Assembly (NCBI GenBank): GCA_020830965.2
Contig: JACCFC020000006.1
Location: 1 to 64,000, forward strand
Origin: Neisseriaceae bacterium TC5R-5
GTDB taxonomy: Bacteria > Pseudomonadota > Gammaproteobacteria > Burkholderiales > Chromobacteriaceae
Direction of reading: 5' to 3'
Length of the DNA: 64,000 nt
Shown here: positions 59,453-64,000 of the stretch, one piece after another
How positions within the stretch are numbered: position 1 is the stretch's first letter
Layout of the letters: each line of letters begins with the position of its first letter
Translations under genes and position numbers: made by a program
Notes under the pieces: generated by a model
The model's input: only the letters and a program-made list of their open reading frames with translations
Told to the model about the DNA's origin: nothing
Databases searched by the model: none

Positions 59453-61729
59453 ATGTCAAGGCTTGAGTACAAGAAGCATCCCGATAATCGTTCTGATTGC
59501 GCGTCTGATAAATTGCCCCGGTTTTCTTTCTCGTCCACAAAGTGTTGCGCACCTTCTCATGGTCATGACCATGCTAAGGTGATCAGTGTAAGCCTTGGCA
59601 ATGTTGCCGGCGGTCAGCTTGTGCGCCTACACATTCAGGCGATGGATTGTCCCACCGAAGGAAAGCTAATTGAAAAAGTATTGACAAGGGTGCCTGGGGT
59701 GATGGCTATGGAGTTCAATTTTATTGAGCGAGTATTGTTGCTAAGGCACGACCAGGCTGATTTATCCGCACTGAAAAAGACTCTGGTGAATATCGGAATG
59801 CCGGCGGTGGAGTTAACGCCCGATGTTAGTACAGTATTGCCGGCTGCTCACCCATCACGTCGAGCGAATCTTCTGCTGGCCTCAGCTGGGGTGCTAGCGT
59901 TTGCTTCTGAAGCTGTGGCTTGGTTTAGCGGGGCTGAGCAGACTTGGTTAATGGTATTGCTGGCGGGCGCATCCATCTTGGCAGGTGGCCTTCCCACCTT
60001 ACGCAAAGGCTGGGTGGCTTTATCAAATGTTACCTTAAATATTTACTTTCTGATGTCGGTAGCGGTATTGGGTGCCATCTTGATTGGTCAATGGCCTGAG
60101 GCAGCGATGGTGCTATTTCTGTTTGCGATTGCCGAACGTCTGGAGGCAATGTCTTTGGCTAAAGCCGGGGAGGCCGTACGCGCGTTGATGGCGTTGGCGC
60201 CAGAGCTGGCTTGGGTCTGGCAGCAAGGTGACTGGCAAGCACAAGCTGTTGCCAAAGTGGCCGTGGGTACACGGGTGCGGGTGCGGCCTGGTGAGCGTGT
60301 ACCGGTGGATGGTGTCATTCGTGTCGGGCATAGCGCATTCAATGAGGCGCCCATTACGGGAGAAAGCCTGCCACTGGACAAAGGGCCTGGCAGCCAGGTG
60401 TTTGCCGGGAGTATTAATGGTGGTGGGCTGGTGGAAATCGAGACCACTTCGGTAGCAAGTGGCAGTGTGCTGGCCCGTATCATTGCAACGGTACGTCATG
60501 CTCAGGCCAGCAAAGCGCCTACCCAGCGTTTTATTGACCGTTTTGCGGTGGTATATACCCCAATAGTCGTTGTGGCGGCCTTGTTGTTTGCAATTTTGGT
60601 GCCAAGCCTAGGTTGGATGCCCTGGTCACAGGCTATTTATACCGCGCTGGTTATGCTGGTGATTGCCTGTCCCTGTGCGTTGGTGATTGCGACACCGGTG
60701 ACGCTGGTGAGTTCGCTGGCGGCAACTGCCAAGTATGGTGTGTTGGTCAAAGGTGGTGGCCCGTTAGAAATGGCGGCCAAAGTCGACACGATATGTTTTG
60801 ATAAGACCGGCACTATTACACAAGGGGAGCCACAGGTAACTGAGGTGATTGCCTTGTCTGAGCTCGATAAGCTGCAGGTCTTGGCTTGGGCTGCCGCTTT
60901 GGATGCACATTCAACTCATCCTCTGGCTAAAGCCGTGTTGGTGGCAGCCGCTAAGCAGGGTGTGAGTGTGCCGGAGGCGAGCCAGCTTAGCGAGCAGGCC
61001 GGGCGTGGAGTACAGGGGCGCGTGGCTGGGCGCGATTTGGCGCTGGGCAGCAGTCGCTTGGCTAAAGAGCAAGGTGCGTGGAGCGAAGAGCTGCAGGCGG
61101 TGTTAGGTAAGTTGGAAGCAAAAGGGCAGGGTACTTTGGTGTTGCTGGATGGCACTAGGGTATTGGGCGTGTTGGCGGTGGCTGATGTGATGCGAGCTGA
61201 GGCTGCGGCGACGCTGACGAAATTGGCGCAGCAAGGTATCGCTACGGTGATGCTCAGTGGGGACAATCCACAAGCAGTGCAGGCGGTGGCGGCACAGGCG
61301 GGTATTGCCATCGCTTATGGTGGGTTACTACCAGAAGAAAAGCTGGCTCATATTCTTGTGTTACAGCAAGCAGGACATACGGTAGCGATGGTGGGTGATG
61401 GTGTTAATGATGCGCCTGCCTTGGCACAAGCGGATTTAGGCATTGCCATGGGGGCTGCCGGTTCAGATAGTGCTCTGGAAACCGCAGGCGTAGCCTTGAT
61501 GGAAGATAGATTAGCCAAATTACCTGGGTTGCTTAGTCATGCACGACGTACCATCAAGATACTGCGGGTGAATATTATAGTGGCCTTGGCAATTAAAGCA
61601 CTGTTTTTTGCTTTGGCCTTGCTCGGCTTGGCCAGCTTGTGGATGGCCGTGTTTGCCGATGTGGGAGCCAGCTTATTGGTGATGGTTAATGGTCTACGGC
61701 TAGCGCTAACTGTCCGCCGAGAAGATTAA
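59453..61729 (+). CDS. cadA: Heavy-metal (Cd/Pb/Zn) translocating P-type ATPase, CadA/ZntA-type
   Basis: A P1B-ATPase that exports Cd, Pb or Zn. N-terminus: a Cys/His-rich stretch (CCAPSHGHDH, about 31-40), then an HMA domain with the motif MDCPTE near residue 65. Core: TGES, the CPC metal site in IACPCALV (about 405), the phosphorylated Asp in DKTGTIT (about 450), the HP motif in HSTHPLA and GDGVNDAPALAQADLGIAMG. Eight membrane helices are expected. ATG 59453 has GGAGAGTGCT upstream, better than the in-frame ATG at 59441. Length 758. The promoter is the CadR-type site directly upstream. Confidence 0.93.
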   Translation: MSRLEYKKHPDNRSDCASDKLPRFSFSSTKCCAPSHGHDHAKVISVSLGNVAGGQLVRLHIQAMDCPTEGKLIEKVLTRVPGVMAMEFNFIERVLLLRHDQADLSALKKTLVNIGMPAVELTPDVSTVLPAAHPSRRANLLLASAGVLAFASEAVAWFSGAEQTWLMVLLAGASILAGGLPTLRKGWVALSNVTLNIYFLMSVAVLGAILIGQWPEAAMVLFLFAIAERLEAMSLAKAGEAVRALMALAPELAWVWQQGDWQAQAVAKVAVGTRVRVRPGERVPVDGVIRVGHSAFNEAPITGESLPLDKGPGSQVFAGSINGGGLVEIETTSVASGSVLARIIATVRHAQASKAPTQRFIDRFAVVYTPIVVVAALLFAILVPSLGWMPWSQAIYTALVMLVIACPCALVIATPVTLVSSLAATAKYGVLVKGGGPLEMAAKVDTICFDKTGTITQGEPQVTEVIALSELDKLQVLAWAAALDAHSTHPLAKAVLVAAAKQGVSVPEASQLSEQAGRGVQGRVAGRDLALGSSRLAKEQGAWSEELQAVLGKLEAKGQGTLVLLDGTRVLGVLAVADVMRAEAAATLTKLAQQGIATVMLSGDNPQAVQAVAAQAGIAIAYGGLLPEEKLAHILVLQQAGHTVAMVGDGVNDAPALAQADLGIAMGAAGSDSALETAGVALMEDRLAKLPGLLSHARRTIKILRVNIIVALAIKALFFALALLGLASLWMAVFADVGASLLVMVNGLRLALTVRRED

Positions 61730-61736
61730 GTCTGGT

Positions 61737-62312
61737 TCAAGCATAGGTATCGATATTACTGCCTAGGCCCTGAGCCTGTTGCTCGGGTTTCTGACCTATT
61801 GCCGAGTCTTGTAATGTTGATAGCCTTTGCTTGTTGGCGGGTTGGCGGCTTTGCGCTGTTCTGGCTTGTTGTTCCAATTGTGCGGCAGCAGCAGCTACTG
61901 CTCTATCCTGGCCGGAAGGCTCGCTGGGTGCGAGTGCGGCTCTTTGTACTGTTTGAGCATTTGCGATGGTTTCCTGCGGGGTGCTGCCCTTGGCCAGACG
62001 GATACTGACTTCCCCGCCGATGGCATACTTTTTGCCATCGGGTCCGGTCTGGTAGCTATAGCTGGCAGCGCCACCAGTCAAGCTCCCTCCTGCTGCCAGA
62101 TGGGCTTGTTCGTGACGGTGTACCTCAGCATCTCTGGCTTTGAGGGCGGTCACCTGCTGTTGTTGTTCTTCAGTTAAAGGCTTGCCATTACTGGCGGTTT
62201 GCGTACTGTTAGATAGTGAGGGGCTAGCAGCATTAGCTGTGCTGTTTGAGGACTGAGTGTTTCGAGTGGCCGCCGGATAGTAGCTATTGCCCGAAATATT
62301 AGAAATATTCAT
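61737..62312 (-). CDS. SprA-related putative metalloprotease
   Basis: A 191-residue protein with a zinc-protease-like motif HEQAH in VHRHEQAHLAAGGSLTGGAA and the adjoining SYQTGPDGKKYAIGGEVSI block, typical of the SprA-related family. The flanks are low complexity: Ser/Thr/Asn-rich before, Ala/Gln-rich after. No signal peptide is apparent. Function is not established for the family. No Shine-Dalgarno sequence is obvious before the ATG. Confidence 0.8.
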   Translation of the reverse strand: MNISNISGNSYYPAATRNTQSSNSTANAASPSLSNSTQTASNGKPLTEEQQQQVTALKARDAEVHRHEQAHLAAGGSLTGGAASYSYQTGPDGKKYAIGGEVSIRLAKGSTPQETIANAQTVQRAALAPSEPSGQDRAVAAAAAQLEQQARTAQSRQPANKQRLSTLQDSAIGQKPEQQAQGLGSNIDTYA

Positions 62313-62427
62313 AAACGCAGCTTGTTAGTGCACTGTATCTAGTCTAGTCGCTATTAATGGATTTTACCTAATCGGTGTGCTGGTCTTATGGCTTGCTGGT
62401 AATTGATGACAACGCAGGAGTATGAAC

Positions 62428-62928
62428 ATGGAACAGCAGCTGGAGCAAGGCTGTCAGCGTGAGTTAAGCATGTCGGTACTGATGACGCCCGACATGGCTA
62501 ACTTTTCCGGTAATGTACATGGTGGGGTACTGTTAAAGCTATTGGATCAGGTGGCTTATGCCTGTGCCAGTCGCTATGCAGGGTGCTATGTGGTGACCTT
62601 GTCGGTTGATCAGGTTCTGTTCAAACAAGCTATTCGGGTGGGGGAACTGGTCACATTCTTGGCTTGTGTCAATCATGTGGGACGTACCTCAATGGAGGTC
62701 GGGATCAAGGTAATTGCAGAAGATATTCAGCACCGTTCAGTACGCCATACCAATAGCTGCTATTTCACCATGGTGGCATTTGAGCAGGGTAAAGCGGTAC
62801 CGGTGGAGCCTTTATCCCTAGAAACCATAGAGCAAAAACGACGTTTCCGTGGGGCAGAAATCCGCAAAAAAATGCGCATGCAGGCTGAATTAAGTGAAGC
62901 GGAGGCGATGTCTTCTGATCCGGAGTAA
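62428..62928 (+). CDS. Hotdog-fold acyl-CoA thioesterase
   Basis: A 166-residue hotdog-domain protein like YciA/acyl-CoA thioesterase: MTPDMANFSGNVHGGVLLKL (the Asn/His/Gly-Gly active loop), LDQVAYACASRYAG and VGRTSMEVGIKV. Acts on acyl-CoA esters in the cytoplasm. The second ATG (62428) is chosen because GCAGGAG is seven bases away; the first (62422) is too close to it. It may help balance the CoA pool alongside the CoA-transferase downstream. Confidence 0.88.
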   Translation: MEQQLEQGCQRELSMSVLMTPDMANFSGNVHGGVLLKLLDQVAYACASRYAGCYVVTLSVDQVLFKQAIRVGELVTFLACVNHVGRTSMEVGIKVIAEDIQHRSVRHTNSCYFTMVAFEQGKAVPVEPLSLETIEQKRRFRGAEIRKKMRMQAELSEAEAMSSDPE

Positions 62929-63051
62929 GGACAGCTAAATAGAATGTATGTGAAGAGTATTGTTTAAATACCTCGCAGGTATGGAGTTCTTGCTAAGTTA
63001 TTCATCCAGCAAATACTCAAAACAGGAGCTCCTTACGGGGCGAGAGAAAGC

Positions 63052-63738
63052 ATGATTAACAAAACTGTTCCCTCCCTTGACGAGGCGGTGGCTGGCATCT
63101 TTGATGGTGCAACCGTCATGATCGGTGGCTTTGGTACGGCCGGACAGCCGGCTGAGTTGATTGATGCCCTGATTGACCATGGTGCATGTGATCTGACCAT
63201 CGTTAACAATAACGCCGGTAATGGTGAAATTGGCTTGGCGGCTTTGCTGAAGGCTCGTCGCGTCAAAAAAATGATTTGTTCCTTTCCACGGCAGGCGGAT
63301 TCCCAAATATTCGATGCTCTGTATCGTGCTGGCGACATTGAACTGGAACTGGTACCACAAGGTAATCTGGCCGCGCGTATTCAAGCCGCCGGTGCCGGCT
63401 TGGGCGCTATTTTTACTCCCACCGGCTATGGCACTTTGCTGGCGGAAGGTAAAGAAACTCGCGAGATAGATGGCAAGCACTATGTGCTGGAATACCCGAT
63501 CAAGGCCGACTTCGCCTTGATCAAAGCGCTTAAGGGCGATCGCTGGGGTAATCTCATTTATCGTAAAGCCGCACGTAACTTCGGCCCGATTATGGCGACT
63601 GCCGCAGCTATTACCATTGCTCAGGTCAATGAAATTGTCCCCTTGGGTGAATTAGATCCTGAAACCATTGTGACTCCGGGTATTTTTGTGCAGAGCCTGG
63701 TTGCGGTTCCCAGCCTGGCTGTGGCTGCTGTTGCGTAA
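63052..63738 (+). CDS. 3-oxoacid CoA-transferase, subunit A
   Basis: Subunit A of a CoA-transferase moving CoA between succinyl-CoA (or acetyl-CoA) and a 3-oxoacid. The 228-residue length and motifs ATVMIGGFGTAGQPAELIDA, LVPQGNLAARIQAAGAGLGA, IFTPTGYGTLLAEGKET and GDRWGNLIYRKAARNF fit the SCOT/PcaI/AtoD family. The subunit B gene follows after 15 bases. The true 3-oxoacid (acetoacetate or 3-oxoadipate) cannot be told from this part. Confidence 0.92.
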   Translation: MINKTVPSLDEAVAGIFDGATVMIGGFGTAGQPAELIDALIDHGACDLTIVNNNAGNGEIGLAALLKARRVKKMICSFPRQADSQIFDALYRAGDIELELVPQGNLAARIQAAGAGLGAIFTPTGYGTLLAEGKETREIDGKHYVLEYPIKADFALIKALKGDRWGNLIYRKAARNFGPIMATAAAITIAQVNEIVPLGELDPETIVTPGIFVQSLVAVPSLAVAAVA

Positions 63739-63753
63739 AGAAAGCTGGTGCAT

Positions 63754-64000
63754 ATGTATAAAAAATTGAATCGTGAGCAGATGGCTCAGCGTGTGGCGTG
63801 TGATATCCCGGAGGGTGCTTATGTCAATCTGGGTATCGGGCTACCGACCAAGGTGGCAAATTATCTGCCTCCAGAGCGTGAAATTTTTCTGCACAGTGAG
63901 AATGGTTTGCTGGGTATGGGGCCAGCTCCAGAGCGTGGTGCGGAAGACGCGGAATTGATTAACGCCGGTAAAGAGCCGGTAACCCTGCTGCCTGGTGGCG
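63754..64000 (+). CDS. 3-oxoacid CoA-transferase, subunit B (partial, runs off the window)
   Basis: The first 82 codons of the B subunit: GAYVNLGIGLPTKVANYL and the active-site motif SENG, whose Glu forms the CoA thioester, followed by LLGMGPAPERG. The frame is open to the window edge. It is co-transcribed with subunit A. Confidence 0.92.
   Translation, partial: MYKKLNREQMAQRVACDIPEGAYVNLGIGLPTKVANYLPPEREIFLHSENGLLGMGPAPERGAEDAELINAGKEPVTLLPGG

Noticed and set aside
1-64000. CRISPR array, prophage, tRNA gene or complete insertion sequence
   Set aside because: No regularly spaced repeats, no phage structural genes, no cloverleaf and no transposase were recognised on either strand by reading.

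Overview
The window looks like chromosome from a motile, Gram-negative betaproteobacterium, most likely in the Neisseriales (Chromobacteriaceae/Chitinibacteraceae type). This is inferred from three things: the polar-type flagellar regulator FlrC with sigma-54-like promoters, the alaA-hom-thrC order, and the CobD/CbiB-family gene beside flgAMN. No species call is made. The window opens inside the 3' end of a 5S rRNA gene with a strong terminator and closes inside the second subunit of a 3-oxoacid CoA-transferase.

Layout. 1-2281: end of an rRNA operon and two orphan periplasmic family-3 solute-binding proteins. 2436-11307 (+): a CheB-type methylesterase without receiver domain, the sigma-54 activator FlrC, then fliE-F-G-H-I-J-K (basal body, C-ring, export ATPase, hook length). 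11509-21750 (-): flgB-C-D-E-F-G-H-I-J-K-L (rod, hook, rings, junction), convergent with fliK. 22047-23743: a tandem-receiver protein with a degenerate first domain and a degenerate EAL protein, convergent with each other. 23914-30328: a beta-hydroxyacid dehydrogenase, an RNA helicase with a long structured leader, a periplasmic M14-type amidohydrolase, a GntP-family permease and a patatin. 30680-35364 (+): motA-motB, a membrane methyltransferase, an HDOD protein and a TrmH-family methyltransferase, closely spaced. 35403-39843: yeiE/yeiH-type regulator-transporter pair, then cstA with its small partner gene. 40368-45530: a third orphan solute-binding protein and the acetate operon yjcH-actP-acs. 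46053-50425: alaA, hom, a small secreted protein and thrC. 50644-53685: a TerC-family protein and a GDSL esterase autotransporter. 53832-55437: flgA, flgM, flgN, about 32 kb from the rest of flg. 55535-64000: CobD/CbiB-family protein, second RNA helicase, two lipoproteins, a CadR/CadA-type heavy-metal resistance pair, a SprA-like putative protease, an acyl-CoA thioesterase and the CoA-transferase.

How it works together. FlrC and sigma-54 probably drive the middle flagellar genes (a -24/-12 site is visible before flgB, and a weaker one before motA). FliA (sigma-28) probably drives late genes: sites of the TCAA-N15-CCGATA type are visible before flgK and before flgM. FlgM would hold FliA until the hook is finished.

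The least explained sequence features are: a family of about 118-bp elements with near-perfect 20-bp terminal inverted repeats (four full copies and one partial, one inside the flg operon and one abutting the yeiH stop codon); a second short repeat that one of these elements appears to have entered; the structured 5' leader of the first helicase; and the two signalling proteins that have lost catalytic residues. I see no CRISPR array, prophage, tRNA or complete insertion sequence.
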